A stretch of 64,000 bases of DNA from NCBI GenBank assembly GCA_026075535.2, contig AP026540.1:7316001-7380000 (forward strand). Direction: 5' to 3'. A program made the position numbers and the translations under genes. The notes under the pieces were generated by a model. The model made no database searches. It was not told the DNA's origin and saw nothing but the letters and a program-made list of their open reading frames with translations. Below, one piece after another: positions 39,701 through 49,332 of this stretch (the first letter of the stretch is position 1; each line of letters starts with the position of its first letter). The DNA comes from Tricholoma matsutake (taxonomy: Eukaryota; Basidiomycota; Agaricomycetes; Agaricales; Tricholomataceae).

Positions 39701-40107
39701 CTCGTCTGAGTCTAGGATCCTCCTTCTTTTACGATCTACTAGATACTATAGTAAGTAACAGCAGCAGGAAGGCGTGTTAGCATGAAGACCACCTCCGACA
39801 TTTATCGGTTTCTTGCGTTTCGAGCTTTCACCTGATGACTATGAGATCAACAGAACTAACCCTGACGTAAAGCATACCATGGACTGCTTCATCGTCACCA
39901 ATATGCATATGGTTCTCTTCGGATTTGGGCATGATAGGACCCGTCGTTTGCTTCTTGCCACCCCACATTTCTGCGAGGCTCGATTGCTGTGGTGGAGTCG
40001 GCTTTACAGATGGTGGCATTTCGAAAAACTTGGCTTAAGAACCTATTAAGACGCCACGGAACAAAGAAAGAAATATAGGACAGACCTAAGGTTTGTTGGC
40101 GACCCAT
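36790..40107 (-). CDS. CDC9/LIG1: ATP-dependent DNA ligase I
   Basis: Joins Okazaki fragments and completes excision repair. ATG 40107 opens a 22-nt exon (40086-40107) that splices to exon 2 (from 40033) to give [25 protein letters not shown] is a PCNA-interacting PIP box. A disordered linker follows (about 40000-39430). The DNA-binding and catalytic domains lie between about 39400 and 37000: [20 protein letters not shown], then the active-site Lys motif [31 protein letters not shown], and motif IIIa/IV/V segments [11 protein letters not shown] and RSINWLKV followed by [17 protein letters not shown]. The C-terminus [21 protein letters not shown] joins VAEMYERQ and ends GDADDGFW. About 800+ residues over many short introns. 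Nuclear and possibly mitochondrial by family. Confidence 0.93.
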
Positions 40108-40494
40108 TGCAAGCGCTCGACCTAACACGACGCGTGTGATAAACATGAACATACACCGCGTCGCGTCCGTGATCAAGTTATTCGACCGCAATCGCGATCA
40201 GGCTGAAAGATGCATTTGCTTATTATGACAGATCTTCAATTGATCTGTAGCTTCAACAGAAATTCAATCACTTTGGTTATAAATAACGGGCCGCCAACTG
40301 GTAAGTAGCTGCGTCTATTATATAATTATTTATTAAACTAAGTACTTGGCTAAAGTAACATTGATATTAGAATCCGGGATTTGCCGTGCACTATACAGTT
40401 CCTAACCAAGGTGGCTTTTTCCCAAATAACTATCAACAAGTCCCAAAAATCTCAAAGTGGCCTTCACTACTTCGACGTCCTCAAGATCAACGCC
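40108..40494. promoter_or_regulatory. Divergent promoter, DNA ligase I / ribosomal protein S11
   Basis: Region of 387 bp between divergent start codons. On the ligase side it has ACGCGT (40130-40135) and a nearby CGCGTCGCG run (40157-40165), both CGCG-core motifs. On the S11 side TATAAATA occurs at 40278-40285, about 210 nt from the S11 ATG, a distance that would allow a TATA box if a 5' UTR is present. No extra gene is supported. Confidence 0.55.
40130..40135. promoter_or_regulatory. MluI cell-cycle box (MCB) ACGCGT
   Basis: Exact ACGCGT 22 nt upstream of the DNA ligase I ATG. MCBs bind MBF (Mbp1-Swi6 type) and drive G1/S expression; yeast CDC9 is a classical MBF target. Additional CGCG cores follow at 40157-40165. 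Confidence 0.5.
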
Positions 40495-41246
40495 ATGACC
40501 GAACAAGTGCGTCTATGGAGGGAATCCAGCCTACATATGTCTCATTTATATCTCGTATTCGCAGATCGAAAAGGCTTTCCAGAAGCAACACTTGTTCCAA
40601 AACGCCAAAGTTCGTGGTGCGTTCGCTGATGTTGCTGCTGGTTGTTCAGAATGTAATGTGGATATTCTCGTATAATGTGCGGTAAGCTGGCAAGAAGATT
40701 TCAACGAAGGAAAAGAGATGGTACAGGGACGTTGGTCTAGGGTTCAAGACACCATCAGAAGCGATTAATGACATATATATCGGTGCGTTCATTACCATGT
40801 TCTGATAGAATGTGGATCTGAGGGAACGGTTGTTGACTACAGATAAGAAATGCCCTTTCACTGGTAACGTTTCCATCCGCGGCCGTATTTTGACTGGCAA
40901 GGTGGTATCCACAAAAATGACGCGTACTATAATCATCCGACGAGACTACCTGCACTATATTCCGAAATACAGTATGCTGTGGTATTTCATTTTATAATAG
41001 GATTTACTGACTGTAAACACAGACCGTTACGAAAAGAGACATAAGAATTTGGCCGCCCACGTTTCGCCTGCGTTCCGAGTTGAACTAGGGGATGTTGTGA
41101 CTGTTGGTATGTATGGTGTTGTTAGTGGTTAATATGTGACTGACAACATGATAGGACAATGTCGACCACTGTCGAAGACTGTACGGTTCAATGTGTTGAG
41201 GGTGTCGAAGAACAAAGCGGCAGCGAAGGCGTTTGGAAAGTTTTAG
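40495..41246 (+). CDS. RPS11: 40S ribosomal protein S11 (uS17)
   Basis: Small-subunit ribosomal protein. A 12-nt coding part of the first exon (MTEQ, ATG 40495) splices to [18 protein letters not shown], then [20 protein letters not shown] followed by [10 protein letters not shown]. The next exons encode [40 protein letters not shown] and [20 protein letters not shown]. The last exon gives [20 protein letters not shown] and ends AKAFGKF at TAG 41244-41246. A complete eukaryotic uS17 of about 155 residues. The intron-rich 5' part, including the start exon, is typical of fungal ribosomal protein genes. The 40580-40700 junction was placed by frame only. Confidence 0.93.
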
Positions 41247-41514
41247 AGTAGTATACTATGCATGCAATATGAGTTGGTGGCAGTGCAAACAAGGGACCAA
41301 ACAAGGCTCAGAGTGATTGTTGTGAAAGCTGAGCAAGCCAGGCCGAGTCCGAGCGTTTCAAAGACGTCCAGTCAACTCCCTGCATTCAACGTCGCTTGAC
41401 TCTATATTATACACTTTCTCAATCCTGGCGCCTACTCTTCTTTCCGTTTTTACTTCGCGCCTTTCCAAGTCAAGGCCTCAGTCGCCTCTGCCTGGCTCTC
41501 AAGGTCCACAACAG

Positions 41515-43119
41515 ATGGGACAGCAAGCCTCAAAGAAGAACAAGAAACCAGTAAAGGACAAGGACAGAGATACCTCTCCTCCATCCGACTCGCAGCTTGA
41601 GGACTTGGTTGAACCTCCTCACCAAACCAATCCCTCACGCGCAACCGCGACTTCTATACCTAATGGTTCCGACCCTAATCCCGTTCTCAATGGAAATCCC
41701 GCTATCAGTGTCTCCGAGCCGCAAGGTATCGTCCTTCCATCCGCACGAATACATGGCTCGCCGTATCCAACAAAGCCTCCTATTGATCAGTCTCCGAACG
41801 TGTCCGCATCTGGTCCGCCATCTCCTCCGCCACTTTTGTCATCTCCAAGGCCTTCCCCTGCCCCACTCGACATTCCTATCACTCAGACAATCCTCTCCAA
41901 CACAATCCCCTTCAGTCCCGGTTCCACCACTAGCAGTGGTCTTCAAGGTGAATCGGTGGGAAACGGAAGTCTGAAAGAGAAATTGAAGCAGTATGATATC
42001 GATGACATGATTCAACGGCTGTTAGACGTGGGTTACACCGGCAAAGTCAGTAAATCCCTGTGTTTGAAAAACACAGAGATAACCGCCATTTGTCTTGCTG
42101 CCCGTGATATCTTCCTAAGCCAACCGACACTCATAGAACTTTCCCCGCCCGTAAAGATCGTTGGGGATGTGCACGGACAATATTCTGACCTAATTCGACT
42201 CTTTGAAATGTGCGGCTTCCCACCGTCCTCAAATTACCTCTTCCTCGGAGATTATATTGATCGAGGAAAACAAAGTCTCGAGACCATTCTTCTCCTGTTG
42301 TGCTACAAGATCAAGTATCCCGAGAACTTCTTTCTGCTCCGAGGTAATCACGAGTGCGCCAATGTGACTAGAGGTACATTTCAAATCGTCTGAATTAGTT
42401 TCATTTTTTGATATTTCATTGCAGTCTATGGTTTCTACGACGAATGTAAACGACGGTGTAACATCAAAACATGGAAAACTTTTATCGATGTTTTCAACTG
42501 TCTTCCTATCGCAGCTATTGTTGCCTCAAAGATATTTTGTGTACACGGCGGCCTTTCTCCTTCACTCCACTCTATGGACGATATCAAACGTATACAACGA
42601 CCAACGGATGTTCCTGATTTCGGCCTTCTCAACGATCTGCTTTGGTCAGATCCATCAGATACAGCACTGGACTGGGAAGACAATGAACGCGGGGTCAGCT
42701 ATTGCTTTGGCAAAGCTATAATCAATGAATTTTTAGTGCGATATGATATGGATCTGATATGTCGGGCACATATGGTTGTGGAGGATGGCTATGAGTTTTG
42801 GAATGACAGAACCTTGGTCACTGTTTTCAGTGCACCCAATTACTGCGGAGGTAAGTCCTGACATCGTGGGCTTTTGATTGAGAGCTGAAGGTTGTGCACA
42901 GAATTTGACAATTATGGAGCATGCATGAGGTTATTCTCCTTTTTTTTGTTCGTTGTCATCCTAACTTTCTGATGTAGTGTTTCTGAAGACCTTCTATGTG
43001 CTTTTGAGCTTCTCAAACCTTTAGACGGCGCTGCGCTACGGAAGGAGATGACTAAAGCGAAGCGGAAGAGGTGGGCCTCAACATCTTCCAAATCTACGGT
43101 CCTTCTAAATTATCCTTAG
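41515..43119 (+). CDS. PPZ1: PPZ-type Ser/Thr protein phosphatase
   Basis: Fungus-specific PP1-related phosphatase that controls K+/Na+ homeostasis and cell-wall integrity and is inhibited by Hal3-like proteins in yeast. MGQQASKK is a good N-myristoylation signal. The N-terminal 150 residues are a Ser/Pro-rich disordered extension. The catalytic domain (from about 41960) has [59 protein letters not shown] and [17 protein letters not shown]: all metal ligands and catalytic residues present. It ends [20 protein letters not shown], then TVLLNYP at TAG 43117-43119. Introns at about 42372-42424, 42851-42900 and 42925-42976. Distinguished from PP1 by the myristoylated extension and sequence. Confidence 0.92.
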
Positions 43120-44045
43120 TCTCATGGCGACGGCACAGTGAAAACTATGTCAGCACAGAGTGCAATCACCGCAGCTCTCTAGAATTGCGGCTTGCTTTTT
43201 GTTGTCGGTCGAGACTTCTCGCCCTTGGAAGCTATTGCACTCTTAATATCGAGCTTTCTAAAGTTCGGCGATCTTGATTAAGTGTTGATCTTGACACGAT
43301 ACCGCAGGAAAGGGAACTGGCTCCGTTTTTCATCTGTTTCAGCCACCATTCATCACGCATCCGGCGATACTCTAGCATCCCCGCTCAATGACGGACTTGT
43401 ATTCCTATCTGAGTAAACATGCACCCTATTATCACTTTTTTGCCCAGTTCTGTGTTTCTATTCGACGGTTGCTCTGTGTTCCTTTGTCATTCCGGGTAAA
43501 AGATTAACCAAACACTCGTTAAATTATCCCTTGTTCCGCTCAAAATTCTATCTTGTGACATATATTGTAATATCATATCAAGCGTTCAGATCCCTGTATC
43601 AACGATTTGCAAGAGTACACAGCAGTTGATATGCAAAACAGACTAATTGTCTATGGCTACAAGTCGAATGCAATATGGAGGTAGGATAGCCAATGTCCAC
43701 GTCGTAGTAAGTATCAGGCGAGATGTGCCTCTATGTAGCTGGGCACTGCTGTCCAAACGGGAGGGAGATAATACAACCTTAGAAAATGGCCGACTGTCGG
43801 ATCATCTCATCTTCGCCCCCCAGACCTAGGGTCAATGAGATGTCCTACATATGGGTTTAAAAAAAGTAGCGTCAAGCTTGTGTGCATGTAAAAGGTGACT
43901 TGAATCAAACTTCCATCAGCAATCAACATGCACCCGCAGGAAGAGATACAGTAACTGGTATCGGCTGTGTGAATAGCTGTCAGTGGGCTTGGAAAGATCG
44001 AACTTTCATTGATGTTTCATGAATGACCGAGCTGTACATCGTAAC
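43120..44045. other. Long convergent intergenic region
   Basis: About 925 bp between PPZ (+) and the DMT transporter (-). Only short frames without protein-like features. No RNA gene or repeat noticed; holds both 3' UTRs. Confidence 0.45.
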
Positions 44046-45580
44046 TCATGATCTTCGACTGAACATGTCATACGCTAACACGCTAAATGCTGCAACAATG
44101 ACACTACAACCAACCAAACTCCACGGCGTCAACGTTTCGGGGCCGGCGCCGAATGTTAGCTGATAATAGCAAACGTCCTTTAGTTCACGAGGTGGCAAGA
44201 TAATCAGAAATGGACTGACATCCGTCATGAAGATTAGAACAATTGTGAGTAGATTTCCAACGGATGTTACAATAGGCCCCCATAAGCCCAAGAGAACCTG
44301 GACAACAAGGCGCATCAATACCGGCATGTCAATCTACTGCGGGGGTTGATGCTTGCCATAAGACCAGAATTGAAAACGACTCCGCCCAGGGTAATACCAG
44401 CGATAACAAACCATGTAGTCAGGTTGGCAGGCAACATGAAAGTCTCCACGTTGAGATAGTGACATATAGGTATGAAGATCCAAACAACAGCAAGGGTGAG
44501 AAGCCCTATGACTGAGGTCAAAAGATTGGCGTAAAGGCCGAATGGCACTGGCGCAGTCGAGTCATCGGGGGAAGTTTCACTAGGTGAATCAAAGGCTGGT
44601 TCTTCCCTCGGAACTTCATGATAAATCAGTTCCGAAGGGTCCGATGGAAGGGCAGCGTATTTCTTGTATAAGACTTGGTAGAATCCATAAGTGACTGAGG
44701 CGACAAGTGTTAGCAAATCGCCGACCAAAGGGGCTGAAAATTTGATAGATGGAGTTGCAACAGACGCTTCCAGGCTTAGATTGGCCTCCACAGTGGTTCC
44801 ACCATACACGACGGCAAGGACACCTGCTGTTGCGAGGAACACCGCCGACAATCGCCTGGGTTCCCATTTCATATTAAACAGCTTTACGGTGATTATATAG
44901 GCAAAAAATGCGTTGGTGTTCCATATGGCTTTCTTGGCATTAGGACTGTATATGTCAGAGGCTGGTTTAAGAAAAGCTCACCAGTAACATCTCTTACACT
45001 GTAAACGGGCGGCCTGTTTAATCGAGATTGGCCAGCTAATGATTTGATGGACGACGTACGATGCAAGTGAGATGGCAACAAACCAAAGCAGCGCGGGAAC
45101 GGTGACTCCCACAGTCAATCCCAGTGTCAAGCTAAAGAAACGTAGGCTAGGAAAGCTCGACGACTCTAAATGTTCATGTGGAGATAGGTGACTCGTGATA
45201 GCAATGGTAAGCTTCCTCCACAATTCAGATGCTGAATAGTTTGTAGTCGCGATAAGATATGCGAAATGCAGCGGGAATATAATCCAGAATGACGAATGGA
45301 CGATATAGCTAGGAGATGTCAAGATGAATTTCACTCGTGACAAGATATCCCGCATGGGGGATGAGACTTACAATATAAAGAGTGGTTGCCGGTAATGGAG
45401 TGTGGTTTGAACGTACTAAGAACACATGCAGGATATCAGGTTATCACAATCATTGCGCACTACGGGTGCAAATACCTGGGTAAGCTGGCTTTCTGCCACA
45501 AAGGCAACGAGTGTAAGTGCAAACAAGCTGACAGCACATTTTCCGCCAAAGCGAGGCGACACATCGCGTCTAGTGCTCAT
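44046..45580 (-). CDS. EamA/DMT-superfamily membrane transporter
   Basis: About ten TM helices in the drug/metabolite transporter fold. ATG 45580 gives a short cytoplasmic end (MSTRRDVSPRFGGK) and TM1 CAVSLFALTLVAFVAESQLT. This splices to QYVQTTLHYRQPLFI, then to IVHSSFWIIFPLHFAYLIAT. After a loop come SLTLGLTVGVTVPALLWFVA, an exon ending in NMKWEPRRLSAVFLATAGVL, and SAPLVGDLLTLVASVTYGFY then QVLYKKYAAL. The second half includes PFGLYANLLTSVIGLLTLAV, WFVIAGITLGGVVFNSG, and SVGNLLTIVLIFMTDVSPFL. C-terminal tail LAYDMFSRRS. Related fungal proteins include the Thi74/YML018C group (vacuolar or plasma membrane); the substrate is not deducible. Confidence 0.85.
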
Positions 45581-45839
45581 CTATGTAAGTAGCAGGGATG
45601 CTGAAATCGACCGAGGATTTCACCTGCCCAGCGTTGATAGTCTAGGCAATCGCCCACAGCTTGCCTGATATGCGCGTCTGTGGTCTAGCTCTTGAGTTCA
45701 GTTGTGGCTCGTACTTGGTGCAGAACTTCGACAAGTATAGAGATTTTTTGTCCAGATTTTTTCTGAACATGAAACTTTTGGGGTAAAAAATGACACGTGA
45801 CCTTAAAAAGCTGTGACCGCTCTTTCGTTGAAAGTTGCC
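45581..45839. promoter_or_regulatory. Divergent promoter, DMT transporter / bL36m
   Basis: 259 bp between divergent start codons. No clear consensus element recognised. Confidence 0.4.
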
Positions 45840-46145
45840 ATGCTTCGCACTCTACTTACATCCAGCAGGCCTTTAGTCTCGCGCTTTCGGGTGGCCGCTC
45901 TTCCTCATGTACATCAACCACTTCTTCATCATAGCCATCCAACATTCATGCAGTCGCCCGACTCGACGAGAGGGATGAAAGTTCGATCTTCTGTCAAAGT
46001 TATGTGTGATGGGTGTAATATCGTCCGTCGAAAAGGAAGAGTCTATGTGGTCTGTTCGAAAAACCCTAAGCATAAACAGGTATAGTCAAGTGGCCGATAC
46101 TTGTTAACTTTCTGTCTGACCAATCTCATCCAGCGCCAAGGCTAA
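45840..46145 (+). CDS. RTC6/MRPL36-like: Mitochondrial large-subunit ribosomal protein bL36m
   Basis: Mitochondrial ribosomal protein with a bacterial-type L36 core. An N-terminal extension of about 45 residues rich in Arg, Ser, Leu and His ([20 protein letters not shown]) looks like a mitochondrial presequence. The core is [20 protein letters not shown] then [15 protein letters not shown], with the zinc ligands C-x2-C, C and H. An intron (46080-46133) separates the last four codons, CGC CAA GGC TAA, giving the universal L36 ending KHKQRQG. Intron retention would give KHKQV-stop. Convergent with DHFR, 46 bp between stops. Confidence 0.93.
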
Positions 46146-46191
46146 ACATTCATCGAGGGAGTACGAGCGAAGTTGCAGAATGGAAGAGACG

Positions 46192-46884
46192 TTACAGATC
46201 CCGAAGCCACATTTGGAATTCGTATTTCACTCCGTTCTCCTCTTGTTGCCCTTCAGGCACCTCAAATCCCAGCCATCCTTCCAGTTCTTCATGCGATGCT
46301 CTATTCCACCTCTGCTCCCCTCCCCCTTCCTTCGCTTCTCCAAGAAAATCTGGCATGAACACATCACATGGGAAATCGGGTGATAGGATACGTGTTAGCA
46401 AGATGCGATCTACAATGGCTGATGACGAGGGTTCGGAAAGTGCAAGGCTTTCAGAGTAAAGAGATGCGCCCCCAATGACGAACACCCTGTGATTTTCCTG
46501 AGAATCCCGAAAGTATAATTGTGCCAGAGCTGATGCAAGGTCGGCATGAAGGTATGCAGGCCCATTGCCAGTCTTTTCCCTGAAAGCAGAACGGGTGTCC
46601 GATTGATCATCACTGGTAATCTAAAAGGAACAAGGAACGAACAGTTCATAGTTCTTGTTGCGACTAATGATGAGATTCATGCGATTGGAAAGTGGTCGAT
46701 ATCTTTTGGGAATGCTCTCCCATGTATTTCTACCCATAATGACTGCATTCAGCTTTCCATCGGGCGCCGCCGAGGTTGCCTGAGCAAAGTACTTCATTTC
46801 TTTCGGGAGGCGCCATGGAAGAGTTGAGTTCTGACCGATTCCATTGAATTTGGTTGCAGCAACGATGACGGTGAGACGGTACAT
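46192..46884 (-). CDS. DFR1: Dihydrofolate reductase
   Basis: NADPH-dependent reduction of dihydrofolate for thymidylate and purine synthesis. ATG 46884 gives MYRLTVIVAATKFNGIGQNS then TLPWRLPKEMKYFAQAT. AVIMGRNTWESIPKRYRPLS holds the conserved GR.TWESIP, followed by NRMNLIISRNKNYEL. The C-terminal half has HADLASALAQLYF, VFVIGGASLYSESL (the GG cofactor turn), VDRILLTRI, and ends KYEFQMWLRDL. Reading straight through meets TAG at about 46620. Joining donor GTTCGT (about 46641, downstream of NYEL) to acceptor CTTTCAG (about 46579) removes about 63 nt and restores frame, but the donor is not the usual GTRNGT. Start: only ATG compatible with family length. Confidence 0.9.
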
Positions 46885-46942
46885 GTGCACGAACGACCGA
46901 TTAAATAAGTAAATTATTCAATTCAAGGCTCAAAGCAGTCAA

Positions 46943-47704
46943 TCAATTCCACTTTTTCCATTCAGAACCAGCAGGTGGTTTTACTTCCACGTTGCTTTTC
47001 TTGACCTCATCCCAGTTCGTGCTCAGAGTCGTGCCACCACTTTCCTGATAACTCTTCATCATAGCACGCTTTGTGTTATCGTCTGCATCGCCAAAGATCT
47101 TCTGGAAAAACGAGTTGAGCGTGCTGTCGCCGCCTACATTTGGATCTTCTTCAGTCGTTTTCTCCTTTTCGTTGCTCAGTATATCAGTTGTAATGCCTTC
47201 CCAGTTCTTCTTCAGATTGGCTTTAGAGGCGGAAGAGGAAGATGGAGCAGCAGCAGTGTTTGCAAGTGCTGGGGTGATGTTTGATGCATCACTAACCTTT
47301 GAATATTAGGAGGCACTTACGGTCAGGACTGTCACCCACAAGTCCACCCCAGCGACCCGGACTCATTTTAGCAAGCCGAATCTCTACCTTGATCTTGCCG
47401 ATCGTAACCTCGCTAGCAGACGGGTCGATCTGGCCCTTCAACGGCTCCAAAACGAGAGACTTGTCCCCATGTTCGTAGGAAAGCTAATGCAGTAAAAATC
47501 CAATCAGACGGAATGGTACAGAAGGAGAAGACAGACTTTTCTTGGGTCGAATTTGACGGACACCTGAGCGGGATCGGCACCACGATCAAAGATGGAGATT
47601 GTGACCTTATCATCGGTCTCGTAGAATTCATGTCTGTTAGATGAATAATTGATAGGTAAATGTAAGACGGTGTCTGGCAGAAACTACCTGAGATTAGCTG
47701 TCAT
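46943..47704 (-). CDS. SGT1: SGT1-like co-chaperone (CS + SGS domains, no TPR)
   Basis: Hsp90 co-chaperone acting in kinetochore and SCF assembly in yeast. A short first exon MTANLR splices to HEFYETDDKVTISIFDRGAD, the start of the CS domain, which continues with VSVKFDPRKLSYEHG, LVLEPLKGQIDPSASEVTIG and VEIRLAKMSPGRWGGL. After a Ser/Ala linker the SGS domain has LKKNWEGI, DSTLNSFFQKIFGDADDNTK, RAMMKSYQESGGTTLSTNWD and ends SNVEVKPPAGSEWKKWN. About 215 residues. Yeast, plant and animal SGT1 begin with a TPR domain, which has no room here because the divergent GST gene starts 123 bp upstream. Introns at about 47484-47534, 47280-47320 and 47640-47688. Confidence 0.9.
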
Positions 47705-47827
47705 AGCGGTCGAAAATCAGTTTTAGGAGGCCTGGAAAGCGGTGGACCTACAAAACAATACGAGAAGTGTAACTGCAAGTCTAGACTTTTGACGTTTGTC
47801 ACGTGCAGAATGTGTACGATCTCTCAA

Positions 47828-49088
47828 ATGTCCACCATCCCCAAAGCCGTACTGTACTATTATCCTCGGTCAATCTGGTCTGCAGTTAGTGAGCAAGCTC
47901 TTTCAGTTGATATTCTTCGGTCACCCTTACTTGGCTATGATTTCAGCCCTTCTCACTTTGTAAACTTATCACTTGGAGTCGTTATTAGCTTCTCATCTCT
48001 CTCAGGGAAGAGAAGGGTTACGGAGATGACGAACTGGATCTGAAGATTGTCGACCTCCACAAAGGCGAAAATTTTGACCCCGCGTATCTCCGCATCAATC
48101 CCAAGGCAACCGTTCCAACGCTCGTAGTTCCCCTGCAAAAAACACTTTCAGAAGATGTAGCTAGCCGTTTCAAAGCCATCACCGAAACAAAGGTCAACCC
48201 TTTTTCTCTCATCGAGTGATGTTCTTGATGTCTGTGTTTCTTGTATATAAGTAGGCCATTGTCGAATTTCTTGACAAGTCTCGGTCGACTGTGTCACGGA
48301 CCCATACTACGTCGTCCGCGCCTGCGCCGACTCTCATGCCAGCAACGATTGCCAGCGGTACAACATGCGAGGCCGTCATCGACGAACTACATTCCGAAGA
48401 AGGGAATCCAAACAATTTGCTATATTTAAATGCTCGCGACGAAATATCTCTCCGGAACTTGGCGAAGGAAACTTTACCATCACTTACAGGGAAGCAGAAA
48501 GCGCTGGCGGAACATATCTCTAATGCAGAGAACAAGAAAATCAATGTTTCTCAAAAGGTGATCAAGTATTGGAATGAGAAGAAGGCGGCAGCGGAGCTGT
48601 GGTTAGAAGTTTTGCAGGATGCGAATCGATCGAACACAAATCTCGATCCGGACGCCAAGGCGAAAAGGTCAGATTTTTTCAGCGTTTCTCGGGATGCATG
48701 GGAAGTAGCTCTCAGCAATACCTTGACGAAGTTGAGCAGAGAGATCGTCGGCCCTTATGCATTAGGTATATGTGGCGTTGACAATGTCCACATTTGGAGC
48801 TGATTTGCTTTAGGCGATCAGTTCTCCGTTGCTGACCTTCACCTTGCTGCTTGGACAGCAAGACTTGTAAAGTTAGCAGGGGGAACAGCCGAAGATGACG
48901 GCAACACCGTTGTAACGAAGTTAGAGGCCCACATCGGCAATGGTTTCATACTTCCGAAAGACTTCCAAGATACGGATGCACAAGGCATAGACTCTCAAGA
49001 AGCACGTCGAAGTAAATTGAGTGCGTTTTGGGATGCAGTGAAAGAAAGACCAAGCTGGAAAAAAGTATACGGGAATGGGTTATATTAA
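47828..49088 (+). CDS. Glutathione S-transferase-like protein, basidiomycete type
   Basis: First exon MSTIPKAVLYYYPRSIWSAV carries the thioredoxin-fold strand; the usual Cys/Tyr site is replaced by YYPRSIW. After an intron come YGDDELDLKIVDLHKGENFD and LRINPKATVPTLVVPLQKTL, which has the cis-Pro of the GST fold. AIVEFLDKSRS matches the E-S-type GSH gamma-Glu site region. The C-terminal helical domain is about 200 residues, longer than in classical GSTs, with SREIVGPYALGDQFSVADLH then LAAWTARLV (N-capping box region). The end is LSAFWDAVKERPSWKKVYGN, then GLY. Family members in mushrooms are uncharacterised or proposed in detoxification. Substrate unknown. Confidence 0.85.
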
Positions 49089-49195
49089 GAGCAGACAATT
49101 TTTGTAAGCACGTGCTTCTTGTGACCATCTGTACAATTATGTAGAGCCTGTTACTCCTCCTTCCTACTAAGTACCTACCTTATAATCAACCACCA

Positions 49196-49217
49196 CCACG
49201 ACGACGACGACGACTGT
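49196..49217. repeat. CCA/CGA trinucleotide run
   Basis: Three CCA followed by about four to five CGA triplets in the intergenic region before the GT31 gene. Simple-sequence repeat. Confidence 0.6.
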
Positions 49218-49332
49218 AAGGCTGAAGCATAGGCAAGCTCGATAAAGTCGAGAGCGTAAGCCACCAGCAGCCGTATATCATCTTATTTATCCATCTGAAA
49301 CACTGACGTTGCGCAGTTGGATCTCAAAAACT

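Noticed and set aside
41396..41644. Minus-strand ORF overlapping the PPZ start.
   Set aside because: Shadow of the myristoylated N-terminal extension.
43647..43829. Small plus-strand ORF in the PPZ/transporter gap.
   Set aside because: 60 codons, no motif, no splice partners; likely 3' UTR or intergenic noise.
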